From Cryoendolithus antarcticus (taxonomy: Eukaryota > Ascomycota > Dothideomycetes > Cladosporiales > Cladosporiaceae): a stretch of DNA of 64,000 nt. This document shows positions 10,818-22,089 of this stretch, piece after piece. The notes beneath the pieces were generated by a model that worked only from the letters and a program-made list of their open reading frames with translations, did not search any database and had not been told where the DNA came from. The position numbers were made by a program, and so were the translations under genes. The stretch's first letter is position 1, and each line of letters opens with the position of its first letter. The DNA is taken from contig NAJO01000011.1 in the NCBI GenBank assembly GCA_002077065.1, positions 519,001-583,000 of the forward strand, written 5' to 3'.

Positions 10818-12877
10818 TCAGTAGAGGATGATCTCTTGCACATGATGCTGCCCACTGCGTACTAGTCCCTCGACTGCGCCCTCCATGCAGCCTTGAAGAT
10901 ATGCTTCGCCAACGACTTGGTAGCTTACGGAATCTTCCATTGGTCTCAGCAATTTCGGCGTTGGGCAACCTGGGAAAACAGCAAAGACATCTCCACGACG
11001 TGCCCCAGCTGCTTGGTTGACGGCAGTATCAGCTCTAGCACAATCTGCCCAGCCTATGCGGCCGGCAGAGGTGATTACCAACCGCCGACGGCCGGCGAGT
11101 GCGGTCCTTATCCATGCGCGAAATGCGTAGTAGCAGTCACCGACCTCGAACCTTTCGACTTCATGTCCTGGAAACCAGGCTCGCAGCTCCCGCCCTCCCG
11201 CCATGAAAATTGCATTACTGTCGAACCAGGACAGCCAGCGGGCGTAGTCAAACATGTCTCGCACGAAAGCTTCCCAGCCTGGCTTGCTAAACTGCGTCTC
11301 CGCGTCCTGCAAGGTCAGAGATAGGTGCAGGATTGATCGCGAATCTCGATGATAGCGTCTACGACCAGCGTAGAGAGCGATGGCGAGCTGCTCCATCGTA
11401 GCTTCAGCACTACCGTAGTAAGAGACGGTATTACAGGGCTGTACTATGACTGAGCTCTTCGCTTCGGGATTGCAGCCGAGGCCGTCGACTGTATCTAGCA
11501 GTACCGCTTGGCAAGCCAAATGGTTCCCCTGCCTTTGAGGCAAATCAAAGGGCAGTCCGCTGTCCGCGCAGTATGGCCGCACTCCAATCCTTCGATGTCC
11601 TCTGCCTCGTGTACGTCCTCGTCGGAACGGTGATCACGACAGCGCCGCTTCTGTTTCCAGTCCGGCACCCACCGTGGCGATCCTGAAGCGTCGACGAGGT
11701 TGGCATCTCGCAAGAACTCAACGCTTTGATGAGCCGCAATGTACGCTTCTGCAGTATCGGTGTATACCGAAGCCGCACTCTTGCCATAGTCCGGAATAAT
11801 CCTCTGGGCAATGGATGGATTCATAAGTCCAAGGAGACCGTACACTTTATCTCTGTCATCGCTACAGCCAGTCTCACTTGCGAGTAGAATCAAAGTGGCA
11901 AGTTTTATAGACCCCTTTGGCGATTCGCGTAACAGAATCAGCACGCCGAGATCCTTCCACACATGCATGGAAGCGTTGCTCTCAGCCATTACCTCCACTT
12001 TCACTGACAAGCCTGCTGTCTCGCAACCCCGAGTAAAGGCTTCGTCGTGAGCGTTCCACAGGTATTCATGGATCACGCTCAGGCTACGGCACAGCGTCAT
12101 CCATTCGATACGCCTTGACCCACACATGAGAATCGCTCTAGCGCCACCAAGCACAAGCTCTTGGACGATCCACAGTCGACTCCAGTACGGTCGATTCAGC
12201 AGGCGAGCCAACGCCAGCCAACTCCCGCAAGCATGTGGTATTTCATGCTGTACCATATCGTCTCTGAGTTGCTTACAAGTTCGCACAGAATGAGATGTAT
12301 CTGCGAGACTCTCGATCAGATCCACAGCGAGATCACTTGCATCCCTCTCGGGGCCCAAACCTCCCAGCACCAACCACGCCTCAGCATAAAACATCCGCAT
12401 AAGCCCGACTTGATGCCCACGCTCCCAAGGATCTTGCCGATTGATGCAAAGTGCATCGATCCACAACTTCATTTGACTACCAAACCACTCACTCTCCCTA
12501 ACAGCGTTCAACGCCTCAAACAGATTCCGCCCGACTTTCGTTTCTTCTCCATTCACCAAAATGCTGACGCTGTTCTCAGGATCGCCCCAAACATAGCTCA
12601 GAGCAGCGTAATCGCCCCATCGAAACCTTGGCCGGTTGGCGCTGGGGTTCAAGTCCCCAATCTGAGCGTCTGACCACTCATGCGCACTCGAAGTGAGCGT
12701 GCGGGAGTAGCGGTGGCGCTGTGGGAGGAGGTCGTTGTGGGCTTGTGTAGTGTCGAGCAAGGAGTAGGTGCTCAGTTCGCAGCTAAGCAGATCGTGAGAG
12801 GAGCAAGGGGTTGATGCTGATGAGTCGTAGCTGTTTGCGCTCGGGTCTAAGGGCTGGGACTAGTAGATAGCTTCCAT
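10818..12877 (-). pseudogene. HET-domain protein, interrupted
   Basis: Related in class to the relic at 407 but not a close copy. The frame runs from an ATG at 12875-12877 that encodes MEAIY and then hits TAG at 12860-12862. After that it is open and reads SQPLDPSANS. It continues through HET motifs: YAALSYVWGDPE, LWIDALCINRQDPWER and RPYWSRLWIVQELVLG. Later come the KVYGLLGL and PDYGKSAASVYTDTA motifs typical of HET proteins. At 11495-11582 the reading frame changes by one base, and the C-terminal 250 residues (VLLDTVDGLG ... YQVVGEAYLQGCMEGAV) sit in a second frame ending at 10818. Joined, the length would be about 680 residues, normal for this subfamily. No intron I tried repairs the frame change. 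Such proteins trigger non-self recognition when intact; this copy looks inactive unless translation starts downstream and the frameshift is an error. Confidence 0.8.
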
Positions 12878-13422
12878 ACTGTGCCAGCAACGTCACACAA
12901 ATGGCAGATATCTACAGGTAGAGACATTTCAATCTTGGAACATGCGGCCAGCAGACACACGATAGATATCTCAATCTAACTTCAGCATGGGCAGCGCAGC
13001 GACGCTGACATGCGGATGAAGGCAAGAAATGCTTGCCCTCTTGGATGCCTTTGAGGCCGCCGTGTCCGCATTGCGTTGTTTCATGCACAAACTATTGGAG
13101 CTCAGCATAAGAAGGGGTCGCCTGGGAAAAAGCAATCGTTCCGACTCGATTGCAACGGTGCTGCAGCTTCTCGAAGCGTACTCGTATACAGCGCAGATAC
13201 CTAGTGTGCACGACAGTCTGCGAAACTGAAAACAGTAGGCACGACACTACATCCGGCAGCTGAATCACTGGGTCCGGAGGATAAATACTCGCAGTTGTCT
13301 GCTGCGCGATGTCTATCAAAAGAATCATATGCCTCGTCTTGCTCAACGATCCAAGAGACGAAGTGCGTGGTCCGGATGCCGCCTGACCGAACCAAAACGC
13401 CTTGCATAAGCCATGCATCGCC
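12878..13422. other. intergenic, nothing recognised
   Basis: About 0.55 kb between the HET relic promoter side and the 3' end of MCM7. No coding signal I trust. Confidence 0.4.
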
Positions 13423-15908
13423 CTAGAGATCATCAAGCCCCATGTCATCATCCCCAGCTTCGATGAACACTAATCTCGTGCCCTCTGAAGCAGTCTGCCA
13501 AATCTGCGATGGTATTTAGCGAACAAGCTCAACTCCACACAGGAGGGTACAAAACTTACGTCCAGATCAGCATACTCGTCTAAGCAAGCCTCCAGCTGTT
13601 GCACTGTGAAGCCCTTCGCCAGCACTCTCTCTCTGACCTTCCTCATATCCATCTCACCTGCACCCTCGCCAGTGGCCGCCGCACCACTCTCGCGCATACC
13701 GCGAATGAGATTGAAGATCTTGGTGCTCGGCGATTGGTCGCCACGACGATCACGGTTGTCATCGTACAAGCTGGCTTTGCTGACTTCCACCAGTCGTAGC
13801 GCTTCGTCGATATCCTCGTTGATGACTTGACCGGCGAAACGAAGACGTGCCAAAGCCTGTGCAAGACGCAGAATACCCAGTAGTGTACGAGGCGAAGTGT
13901 AAGTGAACGTCTTGTTCGCCGCCTCATCCCGCTTCTGGCCTTGTCGGAGCCGCACGTAGGCGCCAACGAGATAGTCTGAGACGCCCTTTGGCACGACAGG
14001 ACGGTATGTGCGTGCGCGAGCGACCCATTGCCGGACTTCGTTGGGCGAGAAAATGATCCCGCCGCCTTGAGGCTCGGGGTGGGCGTTGTGTATGTGCACG
14101 TAGGTGACGTGGCGGGCGAGCTCTTCGTCTGCGTCTCGCGAGGGGGTGTCGAGGATGAGGAAGATGACGTCGAACCTGCTGAGCAGAGCGGCGGGAAGGT
14201 TGATGTTCTCCACGGGCGAAATGCGAGGGTTGTAGCGACCGTAGAGAGGATTGGCAGCGGCAAGGATGGCTGTCCGGGCGTTCAGGGTTGTGGTGATGCC
14301 GGCTTTGGCGATGGAGATGGTCTGCTGTTCCATGACCTCGTGGATGGCCGTTCGATCGCTGTCGTCCATCTTGTCGAACTCATCGATGCAGCAGATCCCA
14401 TTATCAGCGAGGACCAGAGCACCACCTTCGAGGATCATCTCATCAGTTACGGGATCCCGCATGACTGCTGCTGTCAGACCAACACCACTGCTTCCGCGGC
14501 CAGTAGTGTACACGCCTCGAGGTGCGATCTTCGTGATGTACTTGAGCAGCTGAGATTTGGCAACACCTGGATCACCCATCAAGCAGACGTTGATGTCGCC
14601 ACGAATACGCATGCCATCACCCATCTCCTTCGTCACACCACCAATGAGCTGCAATAGAAGAGCCTTCTTGACATCCTGATGACCGAAGATCTCAGGTGCG
14701 ATGGATCTGCTCAGGTACTCGTACAACTGCCCGGACTGCTCAAGCTCAGTCATACGTTGTATCGTGGCGGGTGCCAGGATCATGTCGTCGTACGCCTTCT
14801 TGTGCTGGTGCACGAACTGCGCCTCGAGGTACGTGTCTGTCAGCAACCCAGCTTTGATCGCCTTGAAGCCAGTGTAGGGCGTAGGCAGGAAGATACCTGC
14901 AATGTCTACGACATCGCCCGGGTTGACTTGCCGACAAAGCGCACCATGACAGTGTATCGTCAGCTGGCGAGGAATATGACCGACGGGCACTTGATCTGCC
15001 ATTTCCTGGATCTTGATCTCCTGGAAAGGCAAGAACTTCGATGCACGAGTGGACAGGAAGAGCTGGCCCTTTGCGTTATTCTCCTGGCAGTCCTTCGATG
15101 TGCACTCGACTAGCGGGGTGTACTGTTTCGTTGTGACAGGCTGGAAGATCTCGTGCCCACATCGATCGCAAGAGTATGCATTTACCAGTACGGATGGCTT
15201 GACATCTGATACCCGCGTAGTGATGCCTCGCACAGTGATAAGATGCCCAAGATGATCGCCGCGCACATTACGCACAGCAAGAGCTTTGCTGCTCTTTTCA
15301 CTGCTTGATCCTGAAGGCGTGAGAGGCTTGAAGTTGAGCGTGTATCGCCGCGTCAATGCACTCGGGAAGATTGAGCTCAAGGCTGCCGCCTCATTGCCGT
15401 TCGCCTCCAGCTGCTGCTGTATCATCTCGTTATGTTTTGAGCGTTGTGTCATGATCATATCCAGTACATCATCCTTGAAGGTCTCGTTCCGCGTCGCAGC
15501 TGGAAGCTGAGCGTCCACCGCTCTCGACACGATCTCCAGGTAGTGATGTGCGTTCTTCTCGATCGACGCCACCAACAGCAGCCCGCTATCGTCCTCTAGG
15601 CTTTGCTCGTACGTCTTCAGGTCGTCCAGCTCTACCAGTACATGCGATCGTTTCCGGTCTGCGACGTCCTGAAGCATGTTGGCGTACTTTGCTTTCGACT
15701 TCGTCCGTGGTGCGCGCGTTCGTGTCGCGCCATCCTCGGCATCATCCATGAAGTCATATTCGTCGCTTGAGCCGTCACCGTCCAGTCGTAGGTCTTCCAA
15801 TGCATCTTCCGTCTCCGTCGAGGAGGATTTGAAGTTCTTGAGAAAGTCCTCAAACGCTGCTTGTTGCTCTTCGTAATTGACCAGGAACTTGGCTTGGAGG
15901 AGCGCCAT
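13423..15908 (-). CDS. MCM7: DNA replication licensing factor MCM7
   Basis: Subunit of the MCM2-7 replicative helicase, loaded at origins in G1. Predicted model: complement of 13423-13503 and 13560-15908, 809 aa. The N-terminal half has the Cys4 zinc motif ([10 protein letters not shown] ... VECTSKDC). The AAA+ core shows Walker [13 protein letters not shown], Walker [10 protein letters not shown], sensor-type [13 protein letters not shown] and the [10 protein letters not shown] arginine finger. The 56-nt intron (GTAAGT...CGCAG) is inferred because it replaces an unrelated tail with [20 protein letters not shown], which matches the conserved end of the family. ATG at 15908 lies in a good context. 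Three ACGCG sites lie about 90-130 bp upstream, consistent with G1/S control. Confidence 0.96.
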
Positions 15909-15999
15909 GGCGGCGGATGGTGTTGTATGTGTTTAGAAAGTTCTGGTCATTAGAAGATGTGCCAACGTCCTGTGTAGCAAACCCCTCTGAAGTTCCCAA

Positions 16000-16035
16000 A
16001 CGCGACTCTACGCGCTTCACCCAGCCTCAACGCGT
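16000..16035. promoter_or_regulatory. MCB-like ACGCG cluster upstream of MCM7
   Basis: ACGCG occurs at 16000-16004 and 16010-16014, and the full ACGCGT at 16030-16035, all 92-127 bp upstream of the MCM7 start. ACGCGT is the MluI cell-cycle box bound by the MBF complex, which drives G1/S expression of replication genes in yeasts. The sites are seen directly; binding is inference. Confidence 0.6.
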
Positions 16036-16582
16036 TCCCTGGCAACGGCTCTTCCGCTCCCGTCCCGCTCCTTCCACTCCATCAAAGAATTTCCTCGGAC
16101 CTCACGCATCCTTCTTCTCTCTCAATAATGAACAACGCAAATTCATAACACTGCCTTTAAAAGCATTTTCGACTCGAGAGCTGCGGCGCTTCCTTCGGGG
16201 GCGTGGCCTCCATGACGACGAAAACCGTCTGTGCTAGTGGAGAGTGACAAAACTGCAGAGGATTATGGGTGCCGTTTGCTCCTGTGCGGTGGAGTGGAGG
16301 GCAATGATCAGCTGTACATGCCTTGCGCGGAGGCTTGGATAGGTGACTGAAGGTCGCACGTCGATGGCGGCGTTGCCGCGCTATATGCCATGGCCTGACG
16401 CTATATCAATGGCCAAAGCGACGCCGCTAATATTGGAACTGCAAGCACTGGGTCTTGCAGAGCCGGGTCATTTCGATACAAATGTAGCTTGACAGGTGGT
16501 ACACATCTCAAATCTTCTTGTACTGGTCCACATCACTCTCGTCCAGTTCCATCTGTGACAATGACACACCATACAAGCCTGA
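16036..16582. other. intergenic, MCM7 promoter side
   Basis: Remaining part of the gap between MCM7 and the 3' end of the PIF1-like gene. Only short overlapping frames; nothing recognised. Confidence 0.4.
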
Positions 16583-19356
16583 TCAAGTCTTCCCAAACTT
16601 GGCTTCCAACCAAACCCTCACCTCCTCATTCCCTGGCATATCCAAACTCCTCGGCAAACTCACAACCTTCAGCCCCTCCAAATTCTTCGCCCTACTCAAC
16701 GCAACATACGCCATACCCCTCTCAAAACTTTTCTGCAAATACACAATGCACCTACTCAACGTCATGCCCTGACTCTTGTGGCACGTTATCGCCCAGCTCG
16801 CCAGCAACGGCATCTGCGTGCGTGCTAAGATGGAGAACGGCTCGTGGGCACCGAGCTCGGAGATCTGGCATTGCGCGTAAATCGTGCGGGTGACGTCGTT
16901 GGTGAAGTGGACGATGGGGGATTGCGCGACAGACTGGGTTTGCATGAACTTATGGTATTCACGTTCGCGCATCAGGTCTGCAGGATCGGGGCCATTTGTT
17001 CGGGCTAGAGCCTTGGCCGGTATCATCACTTGGGCCGGACTGTATTCCTCAAAGCCGATGATGCGCCCTTGGGAGCCTGATATAGTTCGTTAGTGTCTCG
17101 TGATCTCAAGGCGAGATTCGGGCAGAAGCTGGCATACCGTTGACAAGCCCAGCTTCGAAGTCAAGGTTGCATAGTAAGATCACCAGCATGTCCTTCTTCA
17201 GCTCGATCTGCTCTTCGAAGCGATGATCGTTGAGCGCCTTTAGTGGGCCATGAGGCTGACCGTCGTACTTTGGTGTGCCCTTGACCTGCAGATCGGGTTC
17301 GTCTGGACTATGGAACTCGAAGATGTCGCGGCACCTGAAGTTGAGAGTCTGCCCTGGTAGCTTACGAAATTGCTGGAGGTTTTCCCTCTCAACTTCAGCC
17401 CGAGTTGGCATAAGCTTGACCGCGCCCTGTCACTGTGTCAGTATAGAGCCATAGTCGCTGGTGAGGAGCACTGCGTACCTCTGGATCCGGCTTTTCGGTC
17501 AACAACAGGCTACGCTGCGCATCCGAGAGGGGTCTCTGCTTGCGGCAGGTCTGTAGTATCTCTATGAAACGCTTGTCGCTCTGGCGGTGGATCTCCTTAA
17601 GCTCGATGTAGGTGAAGTTGCACTCGTCCCAAACCCCCTTCGTGGCGAACGCCCACTTCTCCTCATCCTTGTACTCTTCACTACAGACGGGACAGACGAG
17701 GACTCTCCCGTCCTGCCTGTCCCAGCCTGGAAGCGGATCCCCACCGCACGTCACGCAGTATTGGAACGGTCGGACCGGAGGCAGCTGGCAGAAGTCGCCA
17801 GTGGCCACTATCTGCACCCCACCGAAAGGCTTTTGTTCAAAGGCACCAGCGTAGTGCCCCTCTCGATATTTGCCACGTACTTCACGCATGATCCTATCAA
17901 GTCGCATCAGCACGTCACTTGATACCATCGAGATCTCATCAATGATCAAGCAGTCGGTGGCACAGAGCCTCGCTCGAACTCGCTTCGCATTCGCTCTCTC
18001 CCGCAGCTTGTGCAACGGTTGCTTGAAGTGATCCGGCGTCCAGCCTGCGTAGCTGTAGATCGTGGTGCCATTGACAGCAAGCGCAGCGATGCCGGACGGT
18101 GCCACGATATCGACACGTTTGCCTTGATTCTTGAGCCCTCGCACCAAGGCCCGAAGAACTGTGGACTTGCCAGTGCCAGCAGAGCCAGTGTAGAAGACGT
18201 TGCCGCCTACTTCGATGGTACGCACGACCCGGCGCTGTTCCACGGTAAGATCTGGCTCCACTTCCTTTTGTTGAGCAATTGGTGTCTGTGGCGGCGGCAG
18301 TACACTCGCCGATGCTGACAGCATCTGGCTGGCGCTCGGTATGAATGCAGCTTGCCCTGGTTTTGGACGACAGCCTCTGCATAACCACAGCGGCGGAGGT
18401 GCTCTACTGGAGAGGCCCACGCATTGCCTGTGATACGCGCGAATGGGGCATGTCAAGCTACTGCAGATGACTGATTTCGGCTCGTCTTGTCTTGCGCCCA
18501 CCCCGCATGTGCAAGTACCCAAGCAAGGGATTGAAGCATACCACGACCTGTTGGCTTCATGTCCGGTCATAGCTTGCGGTGGCGTATCGGTCGCGTACAC
18601 GGTCTCATGATGTTGCGGAGGAGGCGCCGGGTGCTGATGAGATGTGATTTGACCATTGCGTCCGTCGAAGGTGTGCCTTGAAGTCCCCTGGGAGCTTGGT
18701 ACAGGCCAAGCCTGACTAGCCAGCTGAATGTAGTCCTGTTCTCCAGCAAATGCGTCCGGTCGAATGCCATTGATCTCAGCATTCCAGGGAGGTTCGCGGA
18801 CGTTTGCTTGCACTAGAGGCGGCCGCTCCGACTGGCGATTCGCATTGGCAGCTTGAAAGGAGAGTGGTGCTACGGACTGAGCCAGCGACGATGGTACAGC
18901 ACTGCGCACCGTCCGTCTCGGGCTCTGATCGCCGTCTGTCAGTGAATGATCGGTCTTCAGAGCTTGGACGGGAAGTTGCAATTCGTTCGGTGGACCGTTA
19001 AGGTGTCTATCACGTCGAGGCGAGAGTTTGCGCTTCTTCGCAGCTGGCCTTGACTGCGCGAGCGGATCGACGTTTTCATCATCGTCGGAGATCGTGATGA
19101 CTTCGTGCACTGGCTTCGACTTCTTTCTGCGCTGCGCTCCTTGCTCGGATGTCGTGTGGCTACTGGACGCGACTTTACGAAATAGCGCATCACCAGAATC
19201 GGTATGAAAGGTTTCCTCCGTGGTATCAGAGGCTACCAGCGCACTGAGCCGATCTACTTGCGTTGCCATGCATGTGAAGGTTTGCGTGATTGGTGACGTG
19301 AGGTTCAAGTCGCGTCGTTCACGCGTTGTGAAGTTGACTTTTGGCCCCTGTTGCAT
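16583..19356 (-). CDS. PIF1-family DNA helicase with N-terminal PHD-like finger
   Basis: Superfamily 1B 5'-3' DNA helicase, presumably nuclear. Predicted model: complement of 16583-17076, 17138-17426 and 17479-19356, 886 aa; the introns are 61 and 52 nt with GT-AG ends. Residues 1-270 are low complexity with basic KKRK-type stretches. About residues 277-328 hold a Cys4-His-Cys3 array (CTCG ... CSSLTC ... YHRQC ... WLCRGC), the spacing of an ING-type PHD finger. The helicase has Walker A GSAGTGKS (about 392), LIIDEISM, GDFCQLPPV, and near the end CHKSQGMTLSR and AYVALSRAKNLEGL. A second Cys pair-pair (YCVTCGG ... CPVC, about 535-560) is inserted after GDFCQLPPV. The start could instead be ATG 19269; an ACGCGT lies between the two candidates. 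Conventional PIF1 proteins lack a PHD finger, so the fusion is noteworthy. Confidence 0.85.
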
Positions 19357-19994
19357 AGGCACGATGTTTCAAACAGATCACTTTTGCAACACCTCACGCC
19401 ATTTACGAGAGGACACGACGATCATGTTCTCAGGCTTTCGAGGTTCTGCAAAGCCAAGGGTACTGCTACCACGCTACCTTACAAGACGTTGTACTTTTCG
19501 TAGCTCCTTTTCATACAACTATATCCGTCCGACCCACCTCCGCCATGAGCCGACGACATACTACTTGAAGTCGACTATATGGAGGTCCCCTTACAATCCG
19601 AGCTTTTTGCGCAACCGCGTTGGTGCCGAGAGCCTGCTCGTACTCGTCTTATCGCCATGTCACTTGTCTCGTTGCTCAGAGAACGCAGCCTCCTGGCCCG
19701 ACGATCTGCAGGCGGAGCAAGGGGTCTTGCGAGATCGGAAGCGCAGAGGCTATTCAGCATGGCTGCTCCAAAGGCGTCGAAGTCGTAGTCGGCGAAACTT
19801 TACAGGCGGCGCGGAGTGAACCACCCCTAGCTCGCCCGCCGACCATCATCCCCAGCAAGCCCATCAGCATTCTTGAGGATTACGACTCCGTTCGACCAAG
19901 TACCCCGAGTCTTGCGAGGTATTCGAGGGCACCGCGCGCGATGCTTCTCTGGGAGCGGCGTCGCAGTATTGGCTTTCATGGCGCATTATAGTTC
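19357..19994. other. intergenic with small Arg-rich ORF
   Basis: A 43-codon frame on the plus strand from ATG 19657 to TAG at 19786-19788 resembles a mitochondrial presequence (MSLVSLLRERSLLARRSAG, then Arg/Ala-rich). The coding-like signal then appears to move to another frame up to about 19990. I could not join the two by a credible intron, so this may be a gene remnant or chance. Confidence 0.3.
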
Positions 19995-20986
19995 TCACCC
20001 CATCATGATCACAGTGATATGCAGGAATCCGTCCGCATAGCTAGCAACTCTGCTCAGGTCCAGCAGATCAGCTAGCAGCGGTAATACAGCACCATGTAGC
20101 ATAGGCTGCGCGAGGATTGGATTCCTCGAGCTTGGAAAGATGGTAGGCAGCATAGTCTTCAGTGCAGAGCCTAGCGTCTGAGGTTTGCGCTGAGGCCCGA
20201 GCAGAGGTATCAGGGACTGTAACACCCGAACGTGCCCAGCTTTCGCCGTGGCCGCTGGCGCAGCTTCTTCGTCTGCTGTCGCCTCTGGAATTGGCTGCGT
20301 TATTGCTTCGTCAGCCATGGCTGGCAGGTAGATTCTGGTGGGTATGTGGCGAAGCGTGACGCCAGGCGGGTATAGCAGCTTATTGTTGATCTTGTTGAAG
20401 AGGTCAAGGTCATCTGCAGCGTGTCAGCGCGGACTTGCGCACACTCGCAGTCACCATACGTACGTCTCGTGACACTTCGCCAAAGGTCCTCCTGGTCCGC
20501 CTTCGACATGCCCATCATCGTCCTCGCGCTCCCGTTTCTCAGAAAGTCTGCCTCTTTGACCGCGTTGTTGAAGCCATCCTTCGCGGTATTGCCCTCTAGA
20601 TCCTGCCGCCATAGCCGGCTGTCTGGAAAATCTGAATAATGCACTGTGACCCTCCAGGGCAGTCGCCCTTCCTTCTTTCCTTCCTCTCCTCCCTGATCAG
20701 CGCCAGCGTAAAGATCATACAGCAGTCCTACTGGATAATGCCACTTCAGCGGCACGCCCTCGAACTCCAGCCATCCCTCGGTCGCGACTACTGTAGGATC
20801 TATGAGGCTCGACAAGAAGAAGGCGTGAAGAGGTAGGATCAGGAAGGGCAGGTAAGAGAGTCGAGGAGTCTGGACAAGGTAGGGGAAGGAATCGCCATAG
20901 GTGCGACAGTCTTGAGGTGCAAGACGTATTTCGAAAGGGAGGCTTCCGGACCAGATTTGGCGCTGGAGGGAGGAGAGGGTGTGCAT
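19995..20986 (-). CDS. ATG5: autophagy protein ATG5
   Basis: ATG5 is conjugated to ATG12 and, with ATG16, promotes ATG8 lipidation at the forming autophagosome. Predicted model: complement of 19995-20413 and 20464-20986 (50-nt intron GTACGT...GCAG), 313 aa, normal for fungi. The N-terminus reads IWSGSLPFEIRLAP, a standard ATG5 start, followed by YPVGLLYDLY, RVTVHYSDFP and the acceptor-lysine region KEADFLRNGSA. Downstream of the intron come DLDLFNKINNKLLYPPG and HIPTRIYLP. The C-terminus keeps the HGAVLPLLADLLDLSRVASY block. The joined protein is co-linear with the family. Confidence 0.93.
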
Positions 20987-21326
20987 CAGGGCCAGTAGAA
21001 AGGCGTAGAGCGGATCGGCGTTGCTGCTATCATCGTGGATGCAGCATGTGCGATATCGACATCACCCGTTGCCGGCGAGGTGTCCAGCTTTATCGGGTCG
21101 CGACAGATGAGGTGAAGTAAAGGAAGATCAATAGGCTGTGCTCGGCATTGCAGAGATGAATATGGCTTCGCCAATAGACGTCATATAAATACGTGGGCAT
21201 CTAGAGGAGGCTTTTGAAGCTGTGCAAGAGTGATCGTACGGTCTTTTCGATCGATGCTGTGGTATCTGTCGCTCGCTGTACTCCACCCATAACGCCCTTC
21301 CACACCTTCCAACTCCGAAAGTTCTC
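20987..21326. other. intergenic, nothing recognised
   Basis: Gap between ATG5 and the J-protein gene, both on the minus strand. It probably holds the ATG5 promoter; no coding signal. Confidence 0.4.
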
Positions 21327-22089
21327 TCAGCTAATCGCGTGCGCAAATACCTTGCTAGCCAGCTCGCTCAGTAACCTCATCCTCTCCCCCGCCCCCAAGT
21401 CCTGATACACAGAGTACACGCTCTTGCCCCTCTTATCCCTCACAGCACCTACGCGATTCCCTGCCACAGCTCCTGCAACAGCACCCGGCAAGTTCGCCAC
21501 AATGAATCCCATAGCCCCTCCGCTAGCAGCCCCAACTATGCTCCAGAATACTTTCGTCGGCTGATTGTCATCCTCAGCCATACCCTGATCCCGCATCATC
21601 TCCTCGAATACACTGCCAAACTGCTCATTTGACTTATGGTTTGCATCCTCCTCTGTCTTCGCCGATCCTCCGAACCCGAAAGCAGACCACGGGAAGCCAC
21701 CTGGCATGCCGCCGAATCCTGCGCCGGGTTGTGCACCTGCGCTGGGATCTGTGCCTGGACTCGCGTCATTCGCGTTGCCGAAGCCGCCTCCGAAGCCGTG
21801 GAACTGGTTGCGGGCTTGGTCGTAATCGCGTCTTCGGCTTGCATCTGAAAGTGTGTAGTATGCGTCGTTGATCTGCTGGAACTTCTTCGTTCGGGCGGGT
21901 CGTTCTGGGGAGTCGGTAGGTACACGGTCGGGGTGGTGTCGTAGGGCTTGCTTTTTGTAGGCGTCGCGGACTTGTTGTTGGGTTGCTTTTGAGTCGACTT
22001 CGAGCGCCGCGTAGTAGTCGACTGGTGGAGCTGGAGGCTCTGGTTAGTGGTGCGACTGGAACGCGTTGTGAATGCAGCTTACCAGACAT
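21327..22089 (-). CDS. J-domain (DnaJ-like) protein with C-terminal glycine-rich hydrophobic region
   Basis: Hsp40 co-chaperone. Predicted model: complement of 21327-22030 and 22083-22089, so the first coding exon is only seven bases (ATGTCTG), followed by a 52-nt intron; 236 aa. Residues 4-72 are a J domain: VDYYAALEVDSKAT, YKKQALRHHPDR with the diagnostic HPD, then INDAYYTLSDASRRRDYD. A Gly/Phe-rich linker (FHGFGGGFGNAN) follows. The rest contains SIVGAASGGAMGFIVANLPG and AVAGAVAGNRVGAVRDKRGK, which may be a membrane hairpin. Fungal J-proteins of this layout are common but poorly characterised; the client and location are unknown. Confidence 0.85.

Noticed and set aside
17395..17480. Frameshift in the PIF1-like helicase
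   Set aside because: Explained by a 52-nt GT-AG intron that restores phase and conserved sequence; likewise a 61-nt intron at 17077-17137.
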